NCBI GenBank assembly: GCA_015180985.1
Contig: CP054185.1
Coordinates: forward strand, 372,001 to 436,000
Direction: 5' to 3'
DNA from: Flammeovirgaceae bacterium
GTDB taxonomy: Bacteria; Bacteroidota; Bacteroidia; Cytophagales; Cyclobacteriaceae
Length of the DNA stretch: 64,000 bases
Shown piece by piece: positions 18,818-29,421 of this stretch (the first letter of the stretch is position 1; every line of letters starts with the position of its first letter). The notes below the pieces were generated by a model. That model saw only the letters and a list, made by a program, of their open reading frames with translations, searched no databases and was not told the DNA's origin. Made by a program: the position numbers and the translations under genes.

Positions 18818-19390
18818 ATGGTCAACCTTGTAATTTTCGGTCCTCCGGGTGCCGGCAAAGGAACACAGAGCGAAAAGCTCATCGGCAAATACGGCTTTGT
18901 TCATATTTCCACGGGCGACCTGTTTCGCTGGCACACTAAAAACGATACACCGCTCGGTAAACGGGTTAAGGAAATCATGAACAGCGGTGCACTGGTGCCC
19001 GATGAGATTACAATCTCCATGCTCAAAGAAGAACTGGATAAAAATCCTGATGCAAAAGGTTTTTTATTCGATGGCTTTCCGCGCACCGTGGCCCAGGCCG
19101 AAGCATTGGATAAGTTTATGAAAGACAACGGCAGCGCCATTCATTTTGTGGTTGCCCTCGATGTAAACGAGCAGGAGTTGCGCGAACGCATCGCCAAACG
19201 CAAAGCCATTGAAAACCGAGCCGATGATGAGGAGGAAAAGCTGAACAAACGCATCACCGAATATTTTGGTAAAACCATTCACGTACTGCCCTACTACGAA
19301 AAGCAAGGCCGCCTGGCCCGCGTAAATGGGGTTGGAAAAATTGACGACATCTTTGCCAGCATCTGCGCGGTAATTGATAAAGGAAAATGA
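18818..19390 (+). CDS. adk: Adenylate kinase (short-LID type)
   Basis: 190 residues. The P-loop GPPGAGKGTQ at residue 7, the AMP-binding STGDLFR and FDGFPRT motifs are intact. The LID domain is the short form without a zinc finger, as in eukaryotic AK1 and many Bacteroidota. The enzyme interconverts ATP + AMP and 2 ADP. Its TGA stop overlaps the ATG of a 43-residue membrane ORF (ATGA), so that ORF is probably translationally coupled. Confidence 0.96.
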   Translation: MVNLVIFGPPGAGKGTQSEKLIGKYGFVHISTGDLFRWHTKNDTPLGKRVKEIMNSGALVPDEITISMLKEELDKNPDAKGFLFDGFPRTVAQAEALDKFMKDNGSAIHFVVALDVNEQELRERIAKRKAIENRADDEEEKLNKRITEYFGKTIHVLPYYEKQGRLARVNGVGKIDDIFASICAVIDKGK

Positions 19391-19518
19391 TTCCCGTTTA
19401 CCCCGATCCCAAAGTGCCGATCCCACGCGGTGTTCAGCGAAGGGTTAACCGGGTTGTGGCTGGTTTTCTGGTAACTGTTGTTATACTTTTTCTCTTTTTT
19501 TACTGGCTTGCATCCTGA
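19387..19518 (+). CDS. 43-residue single-span membrane protein coupled to adk and obg
   Basis: ATG at 19387 overlaps the adk stop by four bases and TGA at 19516-19518 ends 3 bp before the obg ATG at 19522, so the frame fills the gap exactly. The product has a polar, proline-rich, basic start (IPVYPDPKVPIPRGVQRR) and one membrane segment, VVAGFLVTVVILFLFFYWLAS, split here as residues about 23-43. The coupling on both sides and the classic positive-inside layout argue for a real gene. I recognise no family. Confidence 0.62.
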   Translation: MIPVYPDPKVPIPRGVQRRVNRVVAGFLVTVVILFLFFYWLAS

Positions 19519-19521
19519 GTC

Positions 19522-20514
19522 ATGTCATCACCCAACTTTATTGACCATGTAAAATTCTGTTCGCGATCGGGTGCGGGTGGAGCCGGCTTTCTGCACTTTC
19601 ACCGCGAAAAGTTTGTGCCCAAAGGCGGGCCCGATGGCGGTGATGGCGGCCGGGGCGGGCATGTCATCCTACGGGGCAACTCACAATTATGGACGCTGCT
19701 TCATTTAAAATACCGGAAGCATGTAATTGCCGAGAACGGCAAACCTGGCGAAGCACAAAACTGCACCGGTGCCGAAGGCAGAGATGAAATCGTTGAAGTA
19801 CCCCTGGGCACGGTTGCCAAACGTGCTGAGACAGGCGAAACAATTATTGAGATAACTGAACACGGACAGGAGTTTATTCTTACTCCCGGAGGCCGGGGAG
19901 GCCGGGGCAATGCCTACTTTGCAACCTCAACGCGGCAGGCACCCAACTTTGCCCAGCCGGGCGAACCCGGAAAAGAAGAATGGATTGTTCTTGAACTTAA
20001 ACTGCTGGCCGATGTCGGACTGGTTGGCTTTCCGAATGCCGGCAAATCAACACTGCTCTCGGTGGTATCGGCAGCGAAGCCTAAAATTGCCGATTATCCG
20101 TTTACCACATTAACGCCAAACCTGGGTGTGGTTTCTTACCGGGAGAACCAATCGTTTGTAATGGCCGACATCCCCGGAATAATTGAAGGTGCTGCCGAAG
20201 GCAAAGGCCTGGGCATCCGCTTTCTCCGGCACATCGAACGCAATGCCATGCTGCTGTTTATGGTGCCGGCCGATTCAAAGGATATTTCGAAAGAATATGA
20301 AATCCTGTTAAGTGAACTCCGCAAATACAATCCGGAGTTGCTTGATAAAAAACGGTTGTTGGCTATCTCAAAATCCGACTTGCTGGATGATGAACTGAAA
20401 GCGGCTACCGAACGCGAACTGCCTGCCGGTGTACCGCATGTATTCATCTCGGCCGTTACCGGCAAAGGCCTTTCCGAACTGAAAGACCTTATCTGGCAGC
20501 ATCTTCACACCTGA
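19522..20514 (+). CDS. obgE: Obg/CgtA GTPase
   Basis: 330 residues. The N-terminal glycine-rich Obg fold ([13 protein letters not shown]) is followed by a GTPase domain with G1 [11 protein letters not shown], switch region [11 protein letters not shown]3 DIPGIIEGA and G4 ISKSDLL. Obg is an essential GTPase in 50S ribosome assembly and stress signalling. It lacks the C-terminal extension some bacteria have. Probably co-transcribed with adk. Confidence 0.96.
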   Translation: MSSPNFIDHVKFCSRSGAGGAGFLHFHREKFVPKGGPDGGDGGRGGHVILRGNSQLWTLLHLKYRKHVIAENGKPGEAQNCTGAEGRDEIVEVPLGTVAKRAETGETIIEITEHGQEFILTPGGRGGRGNAYFATSTRQAPNFAQPGEPGKEEWIVLELKLLADVGLVGFPNAGKSTLLSVVSAAKPKIADYPFTTLTPNLGVVSYRENQSFVMADIPGIIEGAAEGKGLGIRFLRHIERNAMLLFMVPADSKDISKEYEILLSELRKYNPELLDKKRLLAISKSDLLDDELKAATERELPAGVPHVFISAVTGKGLSELKDLIWQHLHT

Positions 20515-20550
20515 CGGCCCCCACCGTCAATCTGGCACATCGTAGGCGTT

Positions 20551-20567
20551 TGGCAGAATTATTGACA
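20551..20567 (+). promoter_or_regulatory. Sigma-54-like / heat-shock motif upstream of grpE
   Basis: TGGCAGAATTATTGACA. It has the GG-N10-G spacing of a -24/-12 element, but the -12 GC is GA. The same pattern occurs upstream of dnaK at 34568-34584 (12 of 17 bases identical). It lies 36 nt before the grpE ATG. Whether it is a promoter or an operator cannot be told from sequence. Confidence 0.45.
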
Positions 20568-20602
20568 ATTTTGCGCCACAATTAGTTACATTTTTCTGGA
20601 TC

Positions 20603-21181
20603 ATGGACAAAAATCAGGTAACCGATAACGATTTAGAGAGTCCTGTGGCTCAAAATCAGGCCGGTGAAAGCCCGAATCAGGACAGCCCCGAGACATTTGA
20701 TACCCTTACAGGAACCGATAACACTGATTTGGCGAAGGAATTGAGCAAAACCAAAGACGAATTGGCAGAAGCAAAAGACAAATATTTAAGGCTGTATTCG
20801 GAGTTCGAAAACTTCCGCAGGAGGACAGCCAAAGAAAAACTGGAGCTGATCCAATCAGCCAATGAAGCCACTATCAAGTTGTTTCTGCCCGTGATGGACG
20901 ATTTTGAAAGGGCCGAAAAATCGTTTCAGGGCAGCAACCCCAAAGACCTCGAAGGCCTGCAACTCATTAGCAATAAATTCCGGAAACTGCTTGAGCAATC
21001 CGGTGTAAAACCGATGGACTTGCCGGCCGGATCGGAGTTTAATCCCGACCTGCACGATGCCATTACCCAGGTACCGGTAAATGACGACAGCCTGAAAGGC
21101 CGGATTGTTGATGTGGTTGAGAAGGGCTATTTTTTAAACGATAAAGTTATACGCCACGCCAAGGTAGTGGTAGGGCAATAA
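20603..21181 (+). CDS. grpE: Nucleotide exchange factor GrpE
   Basis: 192 residues: an acidic, disordered N-terminal 55 residues, a long coiled coil (AKELSKTKDELAEAKDKYLR), the conserved EFENFRRRTAKEK helix, and the C-terminal beta domain with GYFLNDKVIRHAKVVVG. GrpE releases ADP from DnaK. It is 9 bp upstream of dnaJ, one operon, while dnaK is 13 kb away. Confidence 0.96.
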   Translation: MDKNQVTDNDLESPVAQNQAGESPNQDSPETFDTLTGTDNTDLAKELSKTKDELAEAKDKYLRLYSEFENFRRRTAKEKLELIQSANEATIKLFLPVMDDFERAEKSFQGSNPKDLEGLQLISNKFRKLLEQSGVKPMDLPAGSEFNPDLHDAITQVPVNDDSLKGRIVDVVEKGYFLNDKVIRHAKVVVGQ

Positions 21182-21190
21182 TTTTTACGT

Positions 21191-22303
21191 ATGGCAAAAC
21201 GCGACTATTACGAAATACTGGGTGTTAACAAAGGTGCCACTGCAGAAGAAATAAAAAAGGCATACCGTAAAGTGGCCATACAATACCACCCTGATAAAAA
21301 CCCGGGCAACAAAGAAGCGGAAGAAAAATTTAAAGAAGCAGCTGAAGCGTACGAAGTACTGAGTGATGAAAACAAACGCGCCCAGTATGATCGCTTTGGG
21401 CATTCGCGCGGCAACGGTGGGTTTGGCGGGCACCACATGGACATGGAAGATATCTTCAGCCAGTTTGGCGATATCTTCGGAGGGCACAATCCGTTTGACT
21501 CATTCTTTGGCGGAGGCGGTGGTACGCGCAGAAGACAACGCAAAGGATCGAACCTGCGCATCAAACTCAAACTTACCCTCGATGAAATTGCCCATGGTGT
21601 TGAAAAGAAAATCAAAGTCAATCGGCTTGTCCGTGCCGAAGGCATAACCTATAAAACCTGCTCAACCTGCCAGGGCAACGGGCAGGTGCGCAAAGTAGTT
21701 AACACCATGCTGGGCCAGATGGTATCCACCACCACCTGCCCGCAATGCGATGGTGCCGGCCAGGTAATTGACAAACGGCCGCCCGGTGTTGACAGTTCGG
21801 GACTGGTTCATAAAGAAGAAATCATCACCATTAAAATTCCGGCAGGCGTAAGCGAAGGCATGCAGCTTTCGATGGCCGGCAAAGGCAACGAAGCCCCCGG
21901 TGGCGGTATTGCCGGAGACCTGCTCATTTTAATTGAAGAACAGGAAGACACCAAACTGAAGCGCGATGGCAATAACATTATTTACGACCTGCACATCAGC
22001 TTTGTTGATGCCGCTCTGGGCACTACGGTGGAAGTACCCACCATTTCAGGCAAAGTGAAAATTAAAATTGAACCGGGCACCCAAAGTGGTAAAATCCTGC
22101 GCCTGCGGGGCAAGGGCCTGCGCGATGTAAACGGCTATGAAACGGGCGACCAACTGATTTATGTCAATGTGTGGACCCCCCGGAAACTGACACCCGAAGA
22201 GCGCGCCAAGCTTGAAAGCCTTCGAAATTCGCCCAATTTCGAGCCTAAACCCGATGCCGGGGATAAAACGTTCTTCGAGCGGATGAAGGAATTTTTCCAG
22301 TAA
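21191..22303 (+). CDS. dnaJ: Chaperone DnaJ with a reduced zinc finger
   Basis: 370 residues. J domain 1-70 with HPD (QYHPDKNPG), Gly/Phe-rich region 72-110, then CTD I/II. The cysteine-rich region contains only two C-x2-C-x-G-x-G motifs, CSTCQGNG (Cys157, Cys160) and CPQCDGAG (Cys183, Cys186), instead of the usual four. By position these are motifs 2 and 3, which together form zinc centre II; motifs 1 and 4 (zinc centre I) are missing. The rest of the protein looks intact. DnaJ delivers substrates to DnaK and stimulates its ATPase. Confidence 0.95.
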   Translation: MAKRDYYEILGVNKGATAEEIKKAYRKVAIQYHPDKNPGNKEAEEKFKEAAEAYEVLSDENKRAQYDRFGHSRGNGGFGGHHMDMEDIFSQFGDIFGGHNPFDSFFGGGGGTRRRQRKGSNLRIKLKLTLDEIAHGVEKKIKVNRLVRAEGITYKTCSTCQGNGQVRKVVNTMLGQMVSTTTCPQCDGAGQVIDKRPPGVDSSGLVHKEEIITIKIPAGVSEGMQLSMAGKGNEAPGGGIAGDLLILIEEQEDTKLKRDGNNIIYDLHISFVDAALGTTVEVPTISGKVKIKIEPGTQSGKILRLRGKGLRDVNGYETGDQLIYVNVWTPRKLTPEERAKLESLRNSPNFEPKPDAGDKTFFERMKEFFQ

Positions 22304-22380
22304 TTTCCTAACCCTTAAGCCCTTATACCCGTTAACACCTTCAAATTGGGGTTATTTTTATCATTTTTAGCAATAATCTT

Positions 22381-22411
22381 ACACGTTGCAACCCTGCAGG
22401 GTTTAACGCGT
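22381..22411. promoter_or_regulatory. Palindromic element upstream of an exported-protein gene
   Basis: A perfect 14-nt palindrome AACCCTGCAGGGTT at 22390-22403 is framed by a further near-inverted pair, ACACGTT and AACGCGT. It ends about 12 nt before the ATG at 22423. Candidate operator or intergenic repeat; no T-tract, so not a terminator. Confidence 0.35.
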
Positions 22412-22422
22412 AATTAGTGGTC

Positions 22423-23319
22423 ATGCAGAGAATTTTGGGGCTTATACTTATGGGAGTAGCCATGGCCGGCTTATCGTTCGGCCAGATAAAGAAGCAATTT
22501 ACCGTAGAGGATAACAATGCTTGCGAAACCGTTCGCCTTAAACTAAAAGCCAACAGCGGCAATTGTTTTATTAAACCCAGCGAGGGTACCGACATCCTGA
22601 ACATGTTCAGCAACCAGGAACCGGAGTCGTACAGCCACCAGTTTGTTAAAGAAATAAAAGGAAAAACCTGTAATGTATTTGTTGCCGTTGAAGAGAGTTC
22701 CTCTACGGGTTTCAGCCAAACCATTTCCTCAAAGGTTTTTGGTTCAGAAAAACCGGCCGGAGAAAAATTCTGGAAGATTTACCTCACTGACGAAAAGCCT
22801 TATTCCCTCGAATTGAATTACGGTATCGGTAACTCCAACATCGACCTTTCAGGCATGGCCGTGAAAAACCTGCGCATTACTTCGGCCAGCGCCAATGTAA
22901 ATGTGGGTTACCCCACCGGCCTGGAAAACAAAGTGGAAATGGATACCTTCTACATTAAAGTGGATTTGGGCAGTGTGAACGTACGCGATCTGAACCTGGC
23001 CCGTACCAGCCATGTGGTGGCTGATGTAGGCTTTGGTAATGTTATGCTCGACCTGAGCGCAAAACCCTCCACCACCAACACCATTCGTGGCAGCGTGGCA
23101 GCCGGCAACCTTACCATTTTATTGCCCGATGCCGAAACCCCCGTATTTGTAAAAATTAAAGACTCGTGGTTATGCAGCGTGCGCATGGTACGCGGCCTCA
23201 AAAAAATTGGCGAAGGCACGTTTGCCAGTGATTCCTATACAAAAGATGCTCCCAATGCCCTTTTATTCGACCTTGACGTATCCATGGGCAACATTATCTT
23301 CAAGGAAAAAAAGAACTAA
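22423..23319 (+). CDS. Exported adhesin-like/toastrack (DUF4097-type) protein
   Basis: 298 residues from ATG 22423 (an upstream GTG, 22417, is in frame). Signal peptide LGLILMGVAMAGLSFG. The C-terminal two thirds consists of short repeating beta strands of the type NLRITSASANVNVGYP and VVADVGFGNVMLDLS, as in DUF4097/LiaF-like toastrack domains that form a beta-stack. Cys residues at about 31 and 45 could form a disulfide. Function unknown; it precedes an ABC exporter by about 70 bp, and toastrack proteins are often near envelope-stress systems. Confidence 0.6.
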   Translation: MQRILGLILMGVAMAGLSFGQIKKQFTVEDNNACETVRLKLKANSGNCFIKPSEGTDILNMFSNQEPESYSHQFVKEIKGKTCNVFVAVEESSSTGFSQTISSKVFGSEKPAGEKFWKIYLTDEKPYSLELNYGIGNSNIDLSGMAVKNLRITSASANVNVGYPTGLENKVEMDTFYIKVDLGSVNVRDLNLARTSHVVADVGFGNVMLDLSAKPSTTNTIRGSVAAGNLTILLPDAETPVFVKIKDSWLCSVRMVRGLKKIGEGTFASDSYTKDAPNALLFDLDVSMGNIIFKEKKN

Positions 23320-23391
23320 CAGGCTATTTCCTTTGTAAACCCGTAATTCGCAGTTATTTTTTCACACTAATCCCGTGAAAAAAATAATTCT

Positions 23392-24336
23392 GTGGAAGCC
23401 CTTCTTGCAAAAAACGTTACCAAGCATTACGCCAATCACATTGCGCTGAATGATGTATCGCTGACCATTCCTGAAAAAAGTATTTATGGCTTACTTGGTC
23501 CCAACGGTGCCGGAAAAACCACCTTCATCCGCATCATCAACCAAATCATTAATTCGGATGGAGGTGAAATCCGTATTTTTGGTGAACCCCTTGCCGAAAA
23601 ACATGTGAGCATCATCGGCTACCTGCCCGAAGAACGCGGATTATATAAAAAACTTAAAGTAGGCGAACAACTGCTTTATCTGGCGCAACTTAAGGGATTG
23701 AGTCGCAAAGATGCTCTTACTAAAATCAAAACATGGTTCGAAAAATTCGAGATCAAAGACTGGTGGAACAAAAAAGTAGAGGATCTCTCCAAGGGTATGG
23801 CGCAAAAGGTACAGTTTATCTCTACCGTGCTGCATGAGCCCCGATTAATCATTCTGGATGAGCCCTTTTCCGGGTTTGATCCGGTTAACGCGCAACTGAT
23901 TACTGAAAACATTTTAGAGCTACGCGAAAAAGGTAGTACCATCATTTTCTCTACCCACCGGATGGAAACTGTAGAGTCGTTGTGCGACCAGATTGCGCTG
24001 ATCAACAAATCGAAAAAAATACTGGAGGGGTCCAAAAAAGAAGTAAAGGAACAGTTCCGGTCGAATACTTTTATGGTTGAACATAACAACAACAATTTTC
24101 ATCTGGATGGTGGTCGCTATGAAATTCTGCAGCAAAAGTCCATCAGCGAAAACCATATCGAATCTACCATTCGTGCGGCCAGCGGCATCAAAGGCAACCA
24201 GCTTATCCGCGAACTGGTTGACTTGACCGAGGTGCACCGGTTCGAAGAAAAACTACCCACCATGGCCGATATCTTTATCAGTTTGGTAAAAGGCGAAGGC
24301 GATGAAGCCCTGAAAAAACACCTGCAGGAAGTTTAA
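23392..24336 (+). CDS. ABC transporter ATP-binding protein (NatA-like)
   Basis: 314 residues, GTG start at 23392. Walker A GPNGAGKTT, signature LSKGMAQKV, Walker B LIILDEPFSGFDP and switch FSTHRM are intact. The C-terminal extension of about 80 residues after the ATPase fits the DUF4162-type tail of drug/sodium exporters. Pairs with the permease 13 bp downstream. Substrate unknown; NatAB-type sodium or small-molecule export is a family-level guess. Confidence 0.92.
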   Translation: MEALLAKNVTKHYANHIALNDVSLTIPEKSIYGLLGPNGAGKTTFIRIINQIINSDGGEIRIFGEPLAEKHVSIIGYLPEERGLYKKLKVGEQLLYLAQLKGLSRKDALTKIKTWFEKFEIKDWWNKKVEDLSKGMAQKVQFISTVLHEPRLIILDEPFSGFDPVNAQLITENILELREKGSTIIFSTHRMETVESLCDQIALINKSKKILEGSKKEVKEQFRSNTFMVEHNNNNFHLDGGRYEILQQKSISENHIESTIRAASGIKGNQLIRELVDLTEVHRFEEKLPTMADIFISLVKGEGDEALKKHLQEV

Positions 24337-24349
24337 CACGTTAAAAGGC

Positions 24350-25678
24350 ATGAAAAAAATTCTACTCATCATCCAGCGCGAATTTTTAAACCGGGTTCAG
24401 AAGAAGTCCTTCCTTCTTACCACCATCCTGGTGCCGTTGGTTTTCCCGGCCATCATGGCCCTGCTGGTGGTACTGATGATCCGCGAGGCTGAGTCGGCCA
24501 AACCTGATACCGTACAGGTTGTCGATGAAAGCGGCAAGTGCTCATTTGAAAATACCAGGCGCTTTAATTTTGTTCCGTTAAACATGCCGCTCGACCAGGC
24601 TAAAACAGTTTTTCAACAGTCAGAAAATTTTGGCCTGTTGTACATACCTGATTTCAATCTGGAAAAGCCCGATGGGTTCATCCTGTACACCAAGGAAAAC
24701 CCCAGTATTGAAAAAACCGAACAACTGGAGGGGATGATTGAAGACCGCCTGCATGATTTGAAGCTGGAGGCATTCAACATCAACAAAGAAGTACTTAAAA
24801 ATCTGAAATCGAATATCTCGTTGAGGCAATTCCGCATCTCCGAATCGGGTGAAGAAAAATCCAGCAACTCAGGCATTTTGTATGGAGCCGGATTTTTACT
24901 GGGCATCCTCATTTACATTTTTGTTCTGGTGTACGGCATCCAGATCATGCAGGGTGTAATTGATGAGAAAACATCAAAGATAGTAGAAGTAATTGTTTCG
25001 TCCGTAAAACCCTTCCAACTGATGATGGGAAAGATCATCGGCATTGCTTCAGTGGGGTTGCTTCAGTTTATTATCTGGATTGTGTTAATCACCGTGCTGT
25101 CATCAGGTATTATGGCCTGGCTTGGCACCAAAATGCCGCAACAGCAAATGATGGAACAGGTGGCTCAGCAAATGGATAATGAAGAAGCCAAAGAAGCCAT
25201 CGAATCGCAGAACTCAAAAATTTCAGGGTTTCTGTCACAAATGAACCAACTGCCCTTTGCCCGTATTGCAGCCGTATTTGTCTTCTATTTTCTGGGCGGC
25301 TACCTGCTTTACGGGGCGTTGTTTGCAGCTGTCGGTTCAGCCGTTGATTCCATTCAGGAGTCGCAACAATTTCAGTTTCCGATTACACTTCCCCTGTTGA
25401 TTGGTTACATGGGCTTATTCCTGTTCATCCTGCGCGACCCGCACGGACCGGTAAGTTTCTGGTTGTCCATCATACCGTTCACTTCACCCGTAGCCATGGT
25501 AGGCCGTATTGCTTTTGGCGTACCCGGTTGGCAGTTAGCTCTTTCGATGGCCTTGCTTATAGGCGGTTTCATCTTTACCACCTGGGTTGCCGGCCGCATT
25601 TATCGCGTAGGCATATTGATGACCGGCACCAAAGTAAATTACAAAGTGCTGGCCAAATGGTTTATGCTGAAAAACTGA
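24350..25678 (+). CDS. ABC-2 family permease (NatB-like)
   Basis: 442 residues: an N-terminal membrane span (about 21-44), a large extracytoplasmic domain to about residue 180, then five or six spans in the C-terminal half with the ABC-2 motif GVIDEKTSKIVEVIVSSV. A Gln/Met-rich loop (MPQQQMMEQVAQQM) lies between spans. It forms an exporter with the upstream ATPase. A strong terminator follows. Confidence 0.9.
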   Translation: MKKILLIIQREFLNRVQKKSFLLTTILVPLVFPAIMALLVVLMIREAESAKPDTVQVVDESGKCSFENTRRFNFVPLNMPLDQAKTVFQQSENFGLLYIPDFNLEKPDGFILYTKENPSIEKTEQLEGMIEDRLHDLKLEAFNINKEVLKNLKSNISLRQFRISESGEEKSSNSGILYGAGFLLGILIYIFVLVYGIQIMQGVIDEKTSKIVEVIVSSVKPFQLMMGKIIGIASVGLLQFIIWIVLITVLSSGIMAWLGTKMPQQQMMEQVAQQMDNEEAKEAIESQNSKISGFLSQMNQLPFARIAAVFVFYFLGGYLLYGALFAAVGSAVDSIQESQQFQFPITLPLLIGYMGLFLFILRDPHGPVSFWLSIIPFTSPVAMVGRIAFGVPGWQLALSMALLIGGFIFTTWVAGRIYRVGILMTGTKVNYKVLAKWFMLKN

Positions 25679-25702
25679 ACCAACTGTTGATGATACCCTG
25701 AG

Positions 25703-25728
25703 CCGGATGCACCACATCCGGTTTTTTT
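25703..25728 (+). terminator. Intrinsic terminator after the ABC permease
   Basis: Stem CCGGATG/CATCCGG (7 bp, 5-nt loop) followed by seven T residues. Confidence 0.85.
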
Positions 25729-25758
25729 ATTTATTTTAATCGGCCTATACAGTACCCA

Positions 25759-26958
25759 ATGGCCCGAAACGAACCCTACAGCGGCAACACCAACCTGAAA
25801 TGGATTGTGCTGGGGGTTTCTATACTGATCAGCATCGGTTCTATTTTCTACACCGATATCCTGGTTGATGAACTAAAGCAACGGGAGCGCCAGCAAGTTG
25901 AGCTTTTTGCCAAAGCGCTGGAGTACACCCTCAACGAACAATCCAATGAAAATATCCTGTTCGTTACCGATGAAATCATCTTTAAAAACAATTCCATACC
26001 TACCATCTGGATAACCAAAGACGGTGATTATCAGTACCGGAACATTGATATTAAAGACGACTGGCCGGCTGCGCGAAAAAAGAAAGTGCTTAAAGAGGTG
26101 TTAAAAGATATGAAAGCACGGTACGACCCGATTCAAATGTCGTACCGCAATGAAAACGGTGAAGTTGAGAACTACGGATACGTTTATTATAAAAATTCGT
26201 TTCTGCTAACCCAATTGATTTACTACCCGTTTATCCAGCTCTCTGTTATCGCTGTTTTTGCGTTCATCGCCTACCTGGCATTTAATTACTCAAAAGTAGC
26301 CGAACAAAACCAGGTATGGGTTGGTTTGGCTAAAGAAACGGCCCACCAATTAGGCACACCGCTATCCTCATTAATGGCCTGGGCCGAAGTATTGCGCGAT
26401 GATCCAAACCTTAAAAACAAAGAGATAGTGGATGAACTGGAAAAAGACATTCGCAAACTCACCGTTGTAACGGAACGGTTTTCCAGCATCGGCTCCGTTC
26501 CGGCATTAAAGCCCGAAAACGTAGTAACTCTTGTGAACAATGTGGTAAACTACCTACGCCCGCGGGTATCATCCAAAATAAAAATCGAAGTGTTCTCGCT
26601 TTCTGAAAACATCCAGGCCAACGTGCACGCCCCATTGTTCGAATGGGTATTGGAAAACCTCTGCAAAAATGCGGTGGACGCCATCGGCACAACCGGAACC
26701 ATCGCCATTAAAATATTACGAGGTAGTGATAACAAAGTATTTATTGATGTGTCCGACACAGGGAAAGGCATTGCACGTTCGAAAATTCCCATGGTTTTTA
26801 AACCTGGCTTCACCACCAAAAAACGAGGCTGGGGCCTGGGCCTGGCGCTTGCCAAACGAATTATTGAAACCTACCACCATGGCCGAATTTTCGTAAAGTC
26901 TTCCGAAGAAAATCAAGGCACAACCTTTCGGATTTCGCTGAACACAGCATCGTTGTAA
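25759..26958 (+). CDS. Membrane sensor histidine kinase
   Basis: 399 residues. Two membrane spans (about 14-32 and 153-175) flank an extracytoplasmic sensor region. The H-box is KETAHQLGTPLSSL and the ATPase has N-box LCKNAVDAI, DTGKGI and GWGLGLALAKRII. The H-box with Q-L-G-T-P is typical of a Bacteroidota subgroup of orphan kinases. No response regulator is adjacent. It starts 31 bp after the terminator of the ABC genes, so it is likely a separate unit. Confidence 0.93.
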   Translation: MARNEPYSGNTNLKWIVLGVSILISIGSIFYTDILVDELKQRERQQVELFAKALEYTLNEQSNENILFVTDEIIFKNNSIPTIWITKDGDYQYRNIDIKDDWPAARKKKVLKEVLKDMKARYDPIQMSYRNENGEVENYGYVYYKNSFLLTQLIYYPFIQLSVIAVFAFIAYLAFNYSKVAEQNQVWVGLAKETAHQLGTPLSSLMAWAEVLRDDPNLKNKEIVDELEKDIRKLTVVTERFSSIGSVPALKPENVVTLVNNVVNYLRPRVSSKIKIEVFSLSENIQANVHAPLFEWVLENLCKNAVDAIGTTGTIAIKILRGSDNKVFIDVSDTGKGIARSKIPMVFKPGFTTKKRGWGLGLALAKRIIETYHHGRIFVKSSEENQGTTFRISLNTASL

Positions 26959-26995
26959 ACCGGCTTTCGATGTGATAATTATCAGCTCTGGGATG

Positions 26996-27026
26996 TTGGC
27001 AGAAAGGGCTATTCCTGCTACTTTTG
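26996..27026 (+). promoter_or_regulatory. Promoter for atpDC
   Basis: TTG at 26996-26998, a 20-nt spacer, and TACTTTTG at 27019-27026, an exact TAnnTTTG; 51 nt before the atpD ATG. Confidence 0.6.
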
Positions 27027-27073
27027 CGCCTGCCGCGCCAAGGCGTGGAATCACACTAATTCAAAAAATATAA

Positions 27074-28585
<1,512 letters not shown>

Positions 28586-28593
28586 TAATTACG

Positions 28594-28839
28594 ATGCACC
28601 TGGAAATACTTACCCCTGAAAAGAAACTGTTTGAAGGTGATGTAACCATTGCCACTTTTCCCGGTGCCGATGGTTCCTTTCAGGTAATGGATAATCACGC
28701 ACCATTAATAAGCCTGCTTAAAGAAGGCCGAGTTGAATATAAGGGTAAAGAAGGCAATATAAGCCTGGCAATAACTGGTGGTGTGGTAGAAGTACTGGGC
28801 AACAAAACCATATTGCTTGCCGATAGGGTTATTGAATAA
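28594..28839 (+). CDS. atpC: ATP synthase F1 subunit epsilon (short form)
   Basis: 81 residues, corresponding only to the N-terminal beta-sandwich domain (LEILTPEKKLFEGDV, DGSFQVMDNHAPLIS). The C-terminal helical hairpin of longer epsilon subunits, which can inhibit ATP hydrolysis, is absent; a short form is usual for Bacteroidota. It lies 8 bp after atpD. Confidence 0.95.
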   Translation: MHLEILTPEKKLFEGDVTIATFPGADGSFQVMDNHAPLISLLKEGRVEYKGKEGNISLAITGGVVEVLGNKTILLADRVIE

Positions 28840-28865
28840 AAAATTATTCAGGTTGTAAGTAAAAA

Positions 28866-28892
28866 AAACCCGGCTTGTTAACCGGGTTTTTT
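28866..28892 (+). terminator. Terminator after atpC
   Basis: AACCCGG/CCGGGTT stem with 8-nt loop and T-tract of seven; preceded by an A-run, so it may work in both directions for the convergent lipoprotein gene. Confidence 0.85.
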
Positions 28893-28914
28893 TGTTGATC
28901 CGGTTGTTGTTGGG

Positions 28915-29409
28915 TTACTGCCGCATTAACCACTTTACGAAAAAGACCACACCAACAATTAGGGCAATGGCCCCGATAACATGGAATACGTCTCCTCCAA
29001 TGATAAAGGATACGATACCTACGGCACCAAAAACAGCTGCAAGTTTTAAATCGTTATCCATGGCTTGTTTCAGTTCGGCAGCCAAGGCTTTATCACCATT
29101 CTTAACGGCTTTGGTGTAGGCCTTTATTTGTTTAATGGCTTCTCTTTTTAGCTCCTTCTTTTCTTCACGGGTAAGGGTAACAGACTTTGAAACTGGTGCT
29201 GCAATGACTTCCGATGGGGTTGCCAGGTAAACATGTTCATCGGAAATACTGGCCACCAAAGTACCTTCATCAATAGAGAAAGGAACATCTGGCTCTCTTG
29301 TATGAGCATACTCCGTTTTACTACCATGTGTTGGCTGACCGGCAAATCTTGGCGTTGAGCATGAAACGAATAAGGCTATCCCGCACAGGAATAAAAAATT
29401 TACTTTCAT
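28915..29409 (-). CDS. Lipoprotein with C-terminal membrane segments
   Basis: 164 residues. Signal with lipobox LFVSC (Cys about 17). A charged helical stretch (TREEKKELKREAIKQIKAY) precedes two hydrophobic segments (VFGAVGIVSFIIGG and VIGAIALIVGVVFFVKWL). Bacteroidota carry several such short lipoproteins of unknown role. Third gene of the rluA-DUF6787-lipoprotein run. Confidence 0.65.
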   Translation of the reverse strand: MKVNFLFLCGIALFVSCSTPRFAGQPTHGSKTEYAHTREPDVPFSIDEGTLVASISDEHVYLATPSEVIAAPVSKSVTLTREEKKELKREAIKQIKAYTKAVKNGDKALAAELKQAMDNDLKLAAVFGAVGIVSFIIGGDVFHVIGAIALIVGVVFFVKWLMRQ

Positions 29410-29421
29410 AACGATGCAGAT

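Noticed and set aside
20521-20602. Standard sigma-70-type or TAnnTTTG promoter before grpE
   Set aside because: No clean TAnnTTTG box found; the TGGCA-type motif is reported instead.
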